Shown here piece after piece: positions 43,807-55,148 of a stretch of DNA of 64,000 bases. The stretch lies in NCBI GenBank assembly GCA_021397845.1, contig CM038053.1, positions 81,901,157-81,965,156 on the forward strand, written 5' to 3'. Position numbers and translations under genes: made by a program. Numbering within the stretch: the first letter of the stretch is position 1; the number at the start of each line of letters is the position of its first letter. The DNA is from Areca catechu. Lineage: Eukaryota; Streptophyta; Magnoliopsida; Arecales; Arecaceae. Under the pieces are notes generated by a model. It searched no databases, was not told where the DNA came from, and saw nothing but the letters and a program-made list of their open reading frames with translations.

Positions 43807-44321
43807 CCAAGAACCCAATACTTGGTTTTTATCAAAGACTCACCAAGAACCTATTTGGTTTTTCAAACGGGCTCACCAATAATCCAAACAATTCAGAAAT
43901 GAATTGAAAAATAAATGCAATAATAATGACAAACTCTAATTGTCGGATAGTTGTTGGTGCTGCAGCTTTAGAGAAGTCCACTTGAATGTGCTTCAAGGTG
44001 CTTTAATTGCTTCAGTGGCTTCTTTCCAAATTGCTTCAAGCTTCAGATTAGAGTTGGTGAAGACTTGAAGACTGACCGAATGCTCTTGTGCTCTTTTCCT
44101 TGTTGGTGGGTAGGAGGATCAATAAAGCCCTTAAAACTTTGAGGAACTTTCTAATTAAAAACATCAAGGAAGTTCAGAACCCTCAAATATAAGGTCTTCC
44201 ATCACTTCAAGATAGTTTGAGATGTTGTAGACCGTTGGGATGTGACATATGACCGTTGGAGCACTTTTTGTTATTCAAAAAAAATCCTGGAACTAGCCAT
44301 TATGTACCTGAAGACGATATT

Positions 44322-44768
44322 CAAGTTGGCTCGGATTTCTTCGAGTCGGCTTGGATCCTTCGAGTCGATAGGTCAAGTCACTAGTTCTTCAGTACAGTCA
44401 GCTCTTGTCTCAGGGTGCAAAACATCACTCTGGATGAGTCGGCTCTCTATAGCTTGGGTTGGCTCGAACTTTCATCTTTGAAAATCTTGAACTTGAGGAG
44501 TCGACTATCTTAAACTTTAGCCGGCTCTTCTTCTTAGGTTCTGAAATCTTTACTTTGGAAGAGTCGGCTCGTTGCAGTTCGGGTCAGCTCACTTTCTCAC
44601 GTCTTCAAAATTTGTTCTGGTGAAGTTAGCTTGTTGAGGTTTAGGTTAGCTCGCCTAGCTGTTCTCAGAAAATTTCAAAAATTAGACTCTGGAAGAGTCT
44701 GCTCGGACTTTTCCAGTCGACTCGAATTTACTAGAGTCGGCTCGGTTACCTTCGAGTCGGCTCGGATT
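44322..44768. repeat. Array of GAGTCGGCTCG dyads in the S LTR
   Basis: At least twelve GAGTCGGCT, GAGTCGACT or CGGCTCG motifs over about 450 bases in the middle piece of the S LTR. Similar arrays occur at 35975-36360 and 58900-59105. Confidence 0.7.
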
Positions 44769-44773
44769 GCTGC

Positions 44774-45696
44774 TGTTGCTGCATCAACTCCTGGACCGGG
44801 GACCGGGAACGACTGGATGTGTTGGAGCGCTCCTCTCCTGGAAGAACCTGCAACAAAGTCCCTAAGAGCGTCGGTGGTGTTCCGGTGGGGGAGCCTCCGA
44901 TGCCTAAGTTAGCAGGAGGTTGAAGGCAACAGAATGGAGGAATCAAGGGATGAACAGCATATGGAGAGGGAAGAGTTCTTCTACCTTCGAACAGGGTCCC
45001 CCTGGTACCTTATATAGGCGCAGAACAGTTCAAAATCCGTTAGGGGAGAGGTTAAGAAAGACCGATCTGCCCCTAGGAGAATCTGGAGAGTGGCCACGTG
45101 GTGCGCAGATACAGTGGCATCGTGGAAGTAGTGGAGCAGGGCTATTGGGATAACAGGATCCTGCAGTAACAGAAAGGTACTTCTGGAATTCCCTGGATGC
45201 CAAGGCTCGCTTGTCGGACATTGGTCATGGGAAAGCCGGTCGGCTGGACTAGAGGCCAACCCTTCGAAGTAGAGCGATGGGCCGGACCCCAGCAGGAGAG
45301 GGTCGGACCGCTAAAGGAGAATGACAGGCCGGACCCCAGCAGGAGAGGGTCGTTCGGACCGCTAAAGGAGAGGGATGGGCTGGACCCTAGCAGGAGAGGG
45401 TCATTTGGAGCTCTGCTCCGGTAGGTCGGACCTCTGAAGGAGAGAGACGGGCCAGACCCCAGCAGGAGAGGGTCGTTCAGATTGCTGAAGGAGAACGACG
45501 AGTCGAACCCCAGTAGGAAAGGGACGTTCGGACCGTTGAAGGAGAGCGATGGGCTGGACCCCAGTAGGAGTGGGTCATTTGGATCGCTGCTTCGGTGGGT
45601 CGGACCTCTCCCAGGTGGAGCCTTGAAAGGGGGCGTCCATGACGGTTCGCAAGACTGGGCCAGTTCTGGCTAAGGGTGAGCCGTCGTGGTACAACA
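44774..45696 (-). repeat. LTR T, 3' copy
   Basis: 923 bp; plus strand starts TGTTGCTGCATCAACTCC and ends GTACAACA. Minus-strand TATA (TATATAAGG) at about 45009-45016. It contains fewer copies of the CCCCAGCAGGAGAGGGTCG mini-repeat than the 5' copy (45285-45590). Confidence 0.92.
45285..45590. repeat. Minisatellite in 3' LTR of T
   Basis: Units of about 45-60 bases with the core GGACCCCAGCAGGAGAGGGTCG, then TTCGGACCGCT, GAAGGAGAGCGA. About six copies; the 5' LTR has about nine (55650-56110), which accounts for the length difference of 150 bp. Confidence 0.75.
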
Positions 45697-45700
45697 GTTG

Positions 45701-45711
45701 TCCCCCTTGTC
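45701..45711 (-). other. Polypurine tract of element T
   Basis: Plus strand TCCCCCTTGTC, i.e. GACAAGGGGGA on the minus strand, four bases before the 3' LTR. Confidence 0.75.
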
Positions 45712-46138
45712 CTTGTGCTTCGAGCGAGTCCGTAGGCTCGAGGGCTAGGGAATTAAATGGCAGTAAATGCATCAGCCTTTTGAATGATGGTAAATTCGAT
45801 TCGGTGTGCTACATCCGGCCGCCTCCTGCTCTGATTTTTGCTACGGGATAGGTGTCAGTGCCTGGTTGGTGAAGATAGGGGGAGCAGTTATTGCTGGTAC
45901 GGTGCCTGGCAGCTGCCCGTTTGGATTCTCGACATGACGTGGGGCATGTGGCTCCATCAGAGCGGTTGGGGCACTTCCTAGAATGGTCCATATGCCGTTG
46001 CTTCGTCTATCATACGGATCACGGCCGGATATGACCCGGCACGTCCCCTCGAATTCCTGTCCAACTCAAAAACTGAGGTGCCAGCTGTTGGATCTCGGCA
46101 CGTGGGGGGATGCATTGGGAAGCTGCCCCCAGACGCCT

Positions 46139-46146
46139 ATATAAGG
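46139..46146 (+). promoter_or_regulatory. TATA box of the antisense gene of T
   Basis: TATATAAG in context CGCCTATATAAGGAGGGA, 166 bases before the first ATG (46312), on the strand opposite to gag-pol. A separate promoter for the antisense ORF is inferred. Confidence 0.6.
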
Positions 46147-46311
46147 AGGGACGTAGCACCTAGAAGGAACCTGTTGCCGTGCTTGTGCTCAAAGAGAAGG
46201 CAGTCTACTCCATACTTGTGCTGCTTTAGCCTCTCCTAGAGAATCAGGGAACCAGGTTAGTCCCGTCTTCCCCTCCCTCCATCTTCCTCCCTTTCTGCAA
46301 CCCATTTTAGA

Positions 46312-48466
46312 ATGGCCTCTGGGAGTCGGGGTTCGGCTCGAGGTAATAGGGAACCCGGTCTTTTCGATATTCCTTCGGTCATGACCCGAGAGAGGGTCGA
46401 AAACCTGAGGATTGTATATAACATTCCTTCCACTTTACACCTGATCGTCCCTAGCCGTGAGGGTAGAGTGAATGGGCCTTTGAACTTAGGAGCTCTCCAT
46501 GTATGAAGACACCTGAAAGCTGGTCTTCGTTTCCCAATCCATAGCTTTTTTGTTTAGATTTTCAACCCCTATAGAGTTACCCCCGCCCAGCTGACCCCGA
46601 ATAGCATTCGGGTTCTCTGCAGCTTTATGGTTCTGTGTTAGGAGGCCGACACCAAGTCGAGGGTATCTTTAATTTTCAATTTTTTCTTGTTGAAACAGGA
46701 CTTCCGAAGTCAGGAGTGGTGGGTGTTCAGTCCACTTGGCCAGAAGGTTCTAGGGGACTTCCATCCACAATTCATGGATGAAAGTCCGTACTTCTTTGTA
46801 GATAGCTTGGAGCTGTGGGGCATTGAGGCAGCCTAGAGGGAGCCGAGGCTGAATGCTCTAAATGGAAGGAATGTGTCGAGGGTCGACGAGGCTGACTTCC
46901 ACAAATTGGATGATGAAGATCCAAAGTTTGTCGACTTTATGATTCACGAGGGGAGTCTTCACTAGGCCGAACTCAGCCAGCACCCGATGCTAGGTAGGAC
47001 GAGAGTCGTAGAGAGAGATCGGCTCCTTTTTTTATCCTCAGTCGGCTTGGCGACCGCATCTTACTCTAACTTTGTTTGTTGACAGGCAGGAAGATGAAGC
47101 CAGATCCGGCGGTCCTTTCGGCACGGTCTACAAAGAGGAGGGCTATTCGGATTGCGGAGCCGACCCCATAGGAGTCGAAGAAGCGGGCGGCCAAATCAGC
47201 GATCGAAAGGCCGAAGAAATAGCGGACGACAGAACCATCCGCCATGGTGGTGTCGGTCGAGTCAGAGGATGACATGCCTCTGACCGAATGCCAAAGGGTT
47301 ATTGCGTCCGAGCGATCCTCTTCGGTCGGACAGCCGGCCGCCCAAACAGAAGAGAGGCTTCTGATGCCAATCGGGGCGGACGCGGCTCCTTCGTCCCTGC
47401 CATTGGAGGCGACTATGGTGACCCCCCGGCCATCAGAAAAAACCCCTACAGGGGAGGGGCCATTGGCCATTGATGAGAGGGCTGGCGACGCTCATGAGGA
47501 TGAGCGCCAAAAGTGGCACGATGCCGAGGAGGTTAAGGAGCTACTTCTGAGGGCCGCTCCAGACAACGACGGGCGGTCAGTGAACGAGGCCGCAAGGAGT
47601 TCCCTTCGTCATCTTCTAGGGGTGAGTTTCACTCTTCCTGTCTTTAATTCAAATCATAACAGGCAATTCTCTAATTGTGAGTGTCTTTCGGCAGCTCGTC
47701 AAAGATAATCTGTTGATGGACGAGGGTTTGAGTGAGCTGCTTTATCTGAAAGAGCAGTTGACCCAGAGGGTCGAAGCGGTCGAGCTTGCGAGGGACACAG
47801 CCTGGGAGGTGCTGACGGCATCCAGGGAGGAGGTGCTCGGCTAGAGGGCCGTAGCAGTAGAGGTGTCTACCCTGCAGGCCAAATCGGAGGCCTAGAAGAA
47901 GTAGTTGGAGGACTTGCTGACCCAGAAGGCAAATCGGGAGGCAAGTCTGAAAAATAAGAAAAAGAAGATCAAGACCTTGACCCATTGGCTGGCCGTCGAG
48001 GAGGGGCGTCTGGCCAAGTGTGATGTCCGCTCACAGGGTTATCGGGGTTGGCAAAAAGATACAAGGGTTTGTTGAAGACGGCCCAAGATCTGCTGAAGAT
48101 GGCCAGCAAAAAAGTCGTCGCAGAGTATAAGGCCTTCGAGGACTTTACCGAGGAGATGAATGAAGTCGAAACTGTCGATTTCGGTTATGGGTACGATGAG
48201 TGCCTGGGTAAGGTTAGCGTGGCCTTCCCGGACCTTGACTTATCATTTCTTCAGCCACCAAAGCCGGCAGAAGAGGAGGGCTTGGAGGCAGTGATCCGAC
48301 TACCCGAGCGGTCGATGCTCCAATGGAGGCCGTCGCAGTAGTGGTCGGACCGAACATCCAAGTCAGAGCCGAAGCAGAAGCAGCCGGGGGGGCCAAGTGG
48401 GCCAAAGCGGCTGTTGTTGCCGAGGGATCCAATGTAGCTAAAGATAATGTTGTTCCCAAGGCTTAG
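46312..48466 (+). pseudogene. Antisense ORF of T: transposase_28-like protein, broken
   Basis: ATG at 46312 (MASGSRGSARGNREPG). One frame runs to about 46990 with five stops and holds HLKAGLRFPIHSFFV, VTPAQLTPNSIRVLCSFMVL, then QDFRSQEWWVFSP, matching the 'putative gypsy type transposon' (transposase_28) domain known from antisense ORFs of Tat elements. Likely introns: GT at about 46992 to AG at 47083, and GT at about 47622 to AG at 47696. The middle exon (47085-47621) is Lys/Arg-rich, then acidic. The third part is a coiled-coil (LSELLYLKEQLTQRVEAVEL) with two or three stops. The C-terminus FGYGYDECLGKVSVAFPDLD (48180-48240) is the usual last block of these proteins. Function of the family is unknown. 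Confidence 0.75.
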
Positions 48467-48660
48467 ACCTTGTTGTTTGTAAAGGTCTGACCTTTAGTCT
48501 TTGTAAAGAAACTTTTGGGAAGCAATGAAAAACTTGTTTTCTTTTCACACTGTCTCATATCCTCCTCTTCGAGATCTCACTATGTATGGGCTAGTCGGCT
48601 GATCTGAGTGGGTGGTCGGACCTCCAGGGCAAGCGTTGAATAGTGACTTAAGCCAAACTA
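48467..48660 (+). other. Probable 3' untranslated end of the antisense gene
   Basis: U-rich stretch TTGTTTGTAAAGGTCTGACC, CTTTGTAAAGAAAC and GCAATGAAAAAC between the last coding block and the first tandem array. No canonical AATAAA. Confidence 0.35.
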
Positions 48661-48667
48661 GATTCCC

Positions 48668-49275
48668 ATAGGATTTTTGCTTTCAGTATTGGTCTGTCGG
48701 CTTTCCGAACCAGGATCATCGAAGTAGTAGTCGGATGTTAGCTCAGGCCGGAGCAACGAGCTTAGGAATTTAACCTAAGTGTTGGTCCATCGGCTTTTCG
48801 AACCCAGAAGTAGTTGAGGCAGCGGTCGGATTTCAGCTCAGGCCGGAGCAACGAGCTTAGGGATTTAACCTAAGTATTAGTCTGTCGGCTTTCCAAACCC
48901 AGGAGTAGTTGAGGCAGTGGTCGGATTTCAGCTCAGGTCGGAGCAACGAGCTTAGGGATTTAACCTAAGTGTTAGTCCGTTGGCTTTCCGAATCCAGGAG
49001 TAGTTGAGGCAACGGTCATATTTCAGCTCAGGCCGGAGCAACGAGCTTAGGAATTTAACCTAAGTGTTAGTCTGTCGACTTTCTGAACCCAGGAGTAGTT
49101 GAGGCAGCGGTCAGATTTCAGCTCAGGCCAGAGTAACAAGCTTAGGGATTTAACCTAAGTGTTAGTCCGTCGGCTTTCCGAAACCAGGATTAGTTGAGGC
49201 AGCGGTCGTATTTCAGCTCAGGCCAGAACAACGAGCTTAGGAATTTTAACCTAAGTGTTGGTCCGTCGGCTTTCC
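48668..49275. repeat. 95-bp tandem array in T, about six copies
   Basis: The anchor CGAGCTTAGG recurs at 48757, 48852, 48947, 49042, 49137 and 49232, exactly 95 bases apart. Each unit has GATTTAACCTAAGTGTTAGTC, CGTCGGCTTTCCGAACCCAG and GAGTAGTTGAGGCAGCGGTC. It sits between the antisense gene and integrase. Confidence 0.92.
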
Positions 49276-49695
49276 GAAGTGGGCTGCCCTAGAGCCTTTG
49301 CTGACTGGAGTCGGACTTTCGGAAGTGGGCTGCCCTAGAGCCTTTGCCGACTGGAGTCGGACATTCGGAAGTGGGCTGCCCTAGAGCCTTTGCCGACCGG
49401 AGTCGGACTTTCGGAAGTGGGCTGCCTTAGAGCCTTTGCCGATCGAAGTCGAACTTTCGGAAGTGGGCTGCCATAGAGCCTTTGCCGATCAGAGCGAACT
49501 TTTGGAAGTGGGCTGCACTAGATCCTTTATCGACCGGAGTCGGACTTTCAAAAGTGGGTTGCCCTAGAGCCTTTGTCGACTAGAGTCAGACTTTCGGAAG
49601 TGGGCTGCCCTAGAGCCTTTGCCGACCGGAGTCGGACTTTCAGAAGTGGACTGCCCTAGAGCCTTTGCCGACCGGAGTCAGACTTTCGGAAATGG
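49276..49695. repeat. 46-bp tandem array in T, about nine copies
   Basis: Unit GAAGTGGGCTGCCCTAGAGC, CTTTGCCGACCGGAGTCGGA, CTTTCG; the first two starts are 49276 and 49322. It directly follows the 95-bp array; the last copy runs into the integrase C-terminal end. Confidence 0.92.
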
Positions 49696-50945
49696 TTCGT
49701 AGAAGAAATATGGACTTCATTGATAATACTTGGGAGGTTGTCTACATTCCATGGATGCGCCATCTGTCGTCCGTCCAAAAATGCAATTCGATAGGTACTG
49801 GCTCGAACCACTTCGACAACCCGATAAGCTCCTTCCCAATTTGGGGAAAGCTTGCCTTGCTCGGTTGGCTTTGAAACTTCGGTTCTTCGCAGGACCAGGT
49901 CTACGACTCGGAAAGCTTGCGCTTTGACTCGCGAGTTGTAATATTTTGCCATCTTCTGACGGCATACCGCCATCTTCATGCTTGCCCGAAGTCTAGTTTC
50001 TTCAAGCAAGTCTAGGTCGGCCCTTCGCTGCTCGGAGTTAGCCGGTTCGTTGTGTAGCGGTCGATTCGGAGAGATTGAAGAGAGGTCTCAATAGGGATGA
50101 CAACTTCACTTCCATAAGTGAGGTTGAACGGAGTTTCGCCAGTCGATGCTCTGGCGGTCGTCCGGTATGCCCATAATACTAAGTGGAGTTCCTCCGCCCA
50201 AAGTCCCTTTACCTCATTGAGTCAGGTCTTCAGCCCGTGCAAGATTGTCCGGTTGGTAACTTCAGCCTCTCCATTGCACTGAGGGTGACCGATCGATGTT
50301 AGTCGGTGAGAGACATGATAATGCTGACAAAATCTTGAAATTTAGAGTTGTCAAACTGCCTTCCATTATCAGTGATAATCGTTTGGGGAATGCCGAATCG
50401 AAATATGATATTATTTCAGACAGAGTTCTCCATCTTGGCCTTCGTTATCTATGCTAGTGGTTTGGCCTCCACCCATTTGGTGAAATAGTCGATGGCCACG
50501 AGCAAAAATCTCCGTTGCCCGGAGGGGGGGGAAAAGGTCCCAGGATAACCATTCCTCACTATGCGAACGGCCATGGTGCGGTGATCGAAGTTAGGTCACT
50601 TATGGGTCTCCTTTGAATGATGGAGTACCTCTGACACACGTCGCACCTCCAGACGAAGTCCGGTGTATCCTTCTGAATGGTGGGCCAGTAATATCCCTGC
50701 TGAATCATCTTGTAAGCTATGGATCTTCCTCCGAGGTTGTCACCACAGATGCCTTCATGGACTTCTCTAAGGGCGTAGTTGGCGTATGCCGGCCCCAAGC
50801 ACTTTAACAGCGGCTGTGAGAATGATCGCTTATAAAGGACACCATCAAGGATGACGTACATAGAGGCCGTCAAGCGCACCCGCTTGGCCACCACCGGATC
50901 TTCCGGAAGAGTTCCTTTGGCTAGGAAAATGAGGATCGGATCCAT
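49656..50945 (-). pseudogene. Integrase of element T
   Basis: Frame 50945-50559 carries the zinc region (EVHEGICGDNLGGRSIAYK, WRCDVCQRYS); the second His of HHCC appears as Asn. The core follows: WGMDLLGPFPP with the first Asp, then in broken frames AIDYFTKWVEAKPLA and GIPQTIITDNGRQFDN with the second Asp. The C-terminal frame 50009-49656 has RASMKMAVCRQKMAKYYNSR and GKLSPNWEGAYRVVEV, the GPY/F-type module. There is no chromodomain, as expected for Tat. Several frameshifts. Confidence 0.85.
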
Positions 50946-51129
50946 CCAAGAAGCTTCATGTTCTACCTGGTGGACCTCGATCGCCTCTTCGATAATACTT
51001 GGGTGCTATAGATGCTCCACAATAGTTCGATCAGAAGTGCTGACAGCGACCGTAGCCAACCTTGACAAAGCGTCCGCTCGAGAGTTCTGCAGACAAGGTA
51101 TGTGGAGGATTTCGAAAAATCTGAGCCGA

Positions 51130-51460
51130 GAGATAAGGTTTTGTACCTTGTTTAAATATTTTTCCAGGGTCGGATCCCTTGCTTCAAGTTCTCCCTTTAC
51201 TTAATTAACCACTAGTTGGGAGTTGGAGAAGACTCTGAGTCGGCTGATGCCCAGTTCGTTGGCGATTCGTAGCCCCGCGAGGAGGGCTTCGTACTTCGCT
51301 TGATTGTTGACACCTGAAATAAAAAATATAATGCATATTCCAGGTTCTCCCCATCCGGATCTGCCAGGATCAGTCTAGCCCCATAGCCTGCGGGGTTGGA
51401 TGCTCCATCCACATGGAGAGTCCAGGCTGGTTCGACTTCATAGACAGCATCGACTTTAGG
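51130..51460 (-). pseudogene. Second (archaeal-type) RNase H of element T
   Basis: WTLHVDGASNPAGYGARLIL with DG at the active site, then (after a stop and a frame change) NNEAEYEALLAGLRIANELG and FSNSQLVVN. The DSQL Asp has become Asn. The VDGASN form is typical of the extra RNase H in Tat-lineage elements. Confidence 0.8.
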
Positions 51461-51990
51461 TACTTCGGCCATTCGAGGAGGCGTCTCCTGTCTCCATGTA
51501 CACTCTGCAATGAAGTCAGCAATTACTTGGGCCTTCAAGGCAGATCGTGGCTGGAAAGAGATGTCAAATTCACCTAGCTTGATAGCCCACTTGGCGAGCC
51601 AACCGGATATATCCTGGCTCCGAAGGATTGCCTTAACGGGTTGGTCAGTCATCACTACAATCGGATGCGCCTGGAAATACAGTCGGAGCTGCTTGGCGGA
51701 CGTGACCAAAGAATATATCAGCTTTTGCATCTTGGGGTATCTTGTTTCGGTGTCATGGAGGACTTTGCTGATATAATAGATAGGCTTCTACTATCCGTCC
51801 TCTCCGACTCGCACAAGGACGGTGCCGATTGCTTCATTCGACATCGAAAGATAGAGGTACAAAGGTTCCCCCTCCGTCAGCTTTGCCAGCAACGGAGGGT
51901 TCTTCAAGTACTCCTTCAGTGCTTCGAAAGTTGACCTACACTTGTCAGTCCAAACAAAACCTCCGACCGGTGCAGGGTTTAAAAGAATGG
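51461..51990 (-). pseudogene. First RNase H and RT tail of element T
   Basis: Frame 51730-51461 gives QKLIYSLVTSAKQLRLYFQA, IVVMTDQPVKAILRSQDISG and WAIKLGEFDISFQPRSALKA, the RT-linked RNase H. Upstream, 51990-51731 is frame-shifted (APSLCESE, PIYYISKVLHD-like). Confidence 0.8.
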
Positions 51991-52770
51991 CAGGGACTTC
52001 TTAGCCGAACAAGAAATAAAATGGCTGAGAGAGGCGATTCAGCCGGTGAGCTCTTGCACCTACTTTTTGTTGGTCAGATGCGCCATCTTAGTGATGGCCT
52101 TTATCTTGTCGGGGTTCACTTCAATTCCCCTCTATGTGACCAGAAAACCAAGGAACTTGCTAGAGGTTACCCCGAAAGTACATTTCGTGGGGTTCAGCTT
52201 CATCCGATGGAGCTTGAGTGCCTCAAAGGATTCCTGCAAGTCCCTGATATGGTTGGCCTTATGGAGACTCTTCACTATCATGTCATCCACATAAGCCTCC
52301 ATGTTCCTACCCAGTTAACCTTCGAACACTCAGTTGATCAGCCTCTAAAAGGTGGCACCAGCATTCTTCAAGCCGATAGGCATCATCCGATAACAGTATA
52401 GACCCTTGTCGGTGATAAAGGTGGTCTTCTCCTCGTCTTTCGGATGCATCTTTATTTGATTATAGCCGGAGAAGGCATCCATAAAGCTGAGAAGTTGGTG
52501 GCCGGCTATGGCATCCACCAGCTGATCAATCTTGGGTACTAGGAAGTTGTCCTTTGGACAGGCCTTGTTGAGGTCGGTGTAATCTACACAGATCCTCCAC
52601 TTCCCATTGGCCTTCTTCACCATAACCACATTCGCCAGCCACTTAGGATAGTGGACTTCCCTGATTAAGCCAGCATCATGGAACTTCTTGACTTCCTCAT
52701 CGATGGCTTTCTACCTTTCGGCAGCAAAGCTTCTCTTCTTCCGTCGAACAGTCAGTAGGTCGGATCGACC
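51991..52770 (-). pseudogene. Reverse transcriptase of element T
   Basis: Frame 52629-52345 gives MVMVKKANGKWRICVDYTDL, NKACPKDNFLVPKIDQLVDA, FMDAFSGYNQIKMHPKDEEK and YCYRMMPIGLKNAGATF. In the next stretch the catalytic block MEAYVDDMIVKSL is intact (YVDD at 52282-52293). A stop lies after GATF and others further on. The entry segment (DAGLIREVHYPKWLANV) is at 52680-52635. Confidence 0.88.
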
Positions 52771-52860
52771 TTGAGGTGTGAGTAATGACCTCTGACGGTA
52801 TTCCAGGCATGTCCGTTGCCGACCAAGCAAAAATGTCGGCATTACTCCTAAGGAAGTCGA

Positions 52861-53961
52861 TCAGTTCTGACTTAAAGTCTTCACCGAGAGAATCTCCAAT
52901 CTGAAGGACTTTGGTGGGATCATCCTCTCGAAGGGGAACAAACAGAATCTTTTCCCCGGCTGACTGAGACCATCGGCCTCATCTCTCAGGTCAAGTTGCT
53001 CTAGAGTGGGATGGCCTTCTGACTGTTGGTTCATAATGGTCAGACACTGCCTGGCCATCCGACGGTCTCCCCTCATCACTCCGACCCCGATCTTGGTCGG
53101 AAATTTCACCAACAAATGGTAAGTGGACACAATGGCTCTGAATTTGTTGAGGGCCGGTCGGCCCAGGAGAGCATTATAAGGCGAGGTCATCCGAACGACC
53201 ACAAAATTGATGGGTAGAGTTTTCTGGAAAGGCTCCATCCCGATCGTCACAAGGAGATCTATCTCCCCTTCCATCCCGACAGAGTTATCCCCGAAGCCCG
53301 TCAACGGCACGAGGGATTCCTGCAACATGGATCTTGATAGACTCATTCTCACAAAAGCATCATACAGCAATACCTCTGTCAAGCTTCCATTATCTATAAG
53401 TATTCTCCTTACATCATTGTTGGCAATCACTGCCGACACGACTACAGTGTCATTTTCAAAAACATGATTTTCTAGGAGATCTTCATCAGAGAAGGTGATT
53501 GCATTGGAGCCCCTCAACCTTTTAGCAATATCGAGACTGTCCTTGTAGCTTCCTCCGGATCGCCGATGCAGTATACCGACATCCCCACCGATCAGCCTTT
53601 GATTGGGGAGCTCCAGCTCCTCTAAAGGGTTTTTGGCATTTGATGTTCCGACCCGGTCCTGATGGGGTCGGACATACTTGTGCAGGTACCCCATCCGGAT
53701 GAGGTCTTCAATGGCATCCTTCAGCTGCAGGCATTCTTCAGTATTGTGCCCATGGTCCCTATGGTACTTACAGTATTTGTCTTTGTTTCTCTGGGCAGGG
53801 GGACCCCTCATCGATCGAGGTCTTTGCAGAAAGGCCTCATTCTCGATCTCCATCATAATCTTCTCTCTTGGCAGGGACAGAGGTGCATAAGTCTCGAACC
53901 TTCGAGGGAAGTCCCTCAGCTTCGGACTTCGATGTTGGGCCGACCGCCGACTATCACTCAA
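52861..53961 (-). pseudogene. Gag C-terminus and protease of element T (366-codon open frame)
   Basis: The longest open frame in the window. Near residue 65 is a CCHC-like knuckle CKYHRDHGHNTEEC, then LKDAIEDLIRMGYLHKYV, typical of Tat Gag. Near residue 188 is the protease active site ILIDNGSLTEVLLYDAF (usual D-x-GS; here DNGS). After it come PYNALLGRPALNKFRAIVST and LLVKFPTKIGVG, standard for this protease. The start Met is inside Gag and is not the true protein start. The frame ends before RT; in the family Gag-Pol is one polyprotein. Confidence 0.85.
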
Positions 53962-55082
53962 AGGTCGGACTTCAGGAGCCTTATCGCTCCACTTCTTGGA
54001 GGTCGGCCTACCTTCAGCTTGATGTCGGCCGGTCGCTTGTTCTTCCGCCAGGGCATACTTCTACGCTCTGGCCAGGAGTTCACTGTAGCTTGTCGGATGT
54101 TTCTGTCCAGGGAGAAGGTCAGCCTGGACAAGCGAAGCCCTCGCTTGAAGGCTGACATGGGCACAGCCTCATTCAAATCTGGGACTTCCATGGCTGCTGA
54201 GTTGAAACGGGCCAGGAAATCCTAAAGGGTCTCTCCCTCCTTTGGCAGCATGAGGAAGAGGCAGTCGGTATTCCTCGGGGTCTGACTGCAAGTCCTGAAA
54301 TGGGTAAGAAAAAGTGATTCAAGTTGAGAAAAGGAGTGGATCGTACCTGGCTGGATGGCAAAGAACCACATTCGGGCAGCCTTCTTAAGGGTAGTAGGGA
54401 AGGCGATGCAGTGGAGAGCGTCGGAGGTGCCTTGTACCATCATATGGGCTTTGTACGTGCCCAGATGGTCCATCGAGTCAGTGGTGCCGTCGTAAGGGTC
54501 CACTTGTGGGATCTTGAAATGGCGGGGAATCGTCTTCGCCAGAATCTCATCAGAGAATGGGGAACGGGAGTCGTATACCTATCCCCCTTCAGCCTTCTAC
54601 CGGAAGGTGATTTCAGCAATGCACTCCTCCATACATATAATCTTGCTGGCATAGTCCCTCGAAGGTCGAGCAGCAGGCCGACCGTCGACCGGGACAAATT
54701 CAGCATAGGAAGGCGAAGCTGACCTCGCCCTTTTGCCATCGGTGCGATCGCCCAATGACCTCCGAGGCTCCGCGGTGGCTTGAGAATAACACTGAGGGGC
54801 CTCCGGTCGTCGACTTCCTACAGCAGCAGTCAGAGGATTGGTGCAGGAAATAGCTGGTAGCTGCTATCAGTTGTCGGCTGCTTCCTGGAAATGCTGAACT
54901 GCAATAGTAAGCATCTCAATGCGATTCACCAAAGTTTGGAACTGCTGCAACCCCAGTGTGATGGTAGGTTCTGCGGTAGTAGGGGTGGTGGCAGTGATGC
55001 CATTCTCTCTGGGATGTTCCTCAGACCTGGAAGGAGAAATACCCCTTCTGGTAGTGGCATTCGAAGCTCTTCCCTTAGCCAT
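53962..55082 (-). pseudogene. Gag N-terminal half of element T
   Basis: ATG at 55082 (MAKGRASNATTRRGISPSRS), with LGLQQFQTLVNRIEMLTIAV, a short coiled coil, and a stop at 54867. The Gag core follows in frame 54503-54222: MDPYDGTTDSMDHLGTYKAH, KKAARMWFFAIQPGTIHSFS, LESLFLTHF (retrotrans_gag). Between them the frame is shifted. A stop (ETL then TAG) precedes DFLARFNSAAMEVPDLNEA. Confidence 0.82.
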
Positions 55083-55127
55083 TTTATTGCCGGGATGATG
55101 GATTCCTCCTTTTAGAAGAAAGATGCG

Positions 55128-55145
55128 CCCATTCCTCTAGCGCCA
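55128..55145 (-). other. Primer-binding site of element T
   Basis: Minus strand TGGCGCTAGAGGAATGGG, three bases (GAT) after the LTR end. It is not the Met type used by the other elements here. RIRE2-like elements are said to use tRNA-Arg; I cannot confirm the tRNA from sequence alone. Confidence 0.7.
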
Positions 55146-55148
55146 ATC

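Noticed and set aside
47066..47470. A 134-codon minus-strand frame
   Set aside because: Shadow of the antisense gene of T, whose plus-strand frame has domain similarity and consistent splice sites.
48668..49695. Regular repeats resembling a CRISPR array
   Set aside because: Units are contiguous tandem copies of 95 and 46 bp with no unique spacers, inside a plant retrotransposon.
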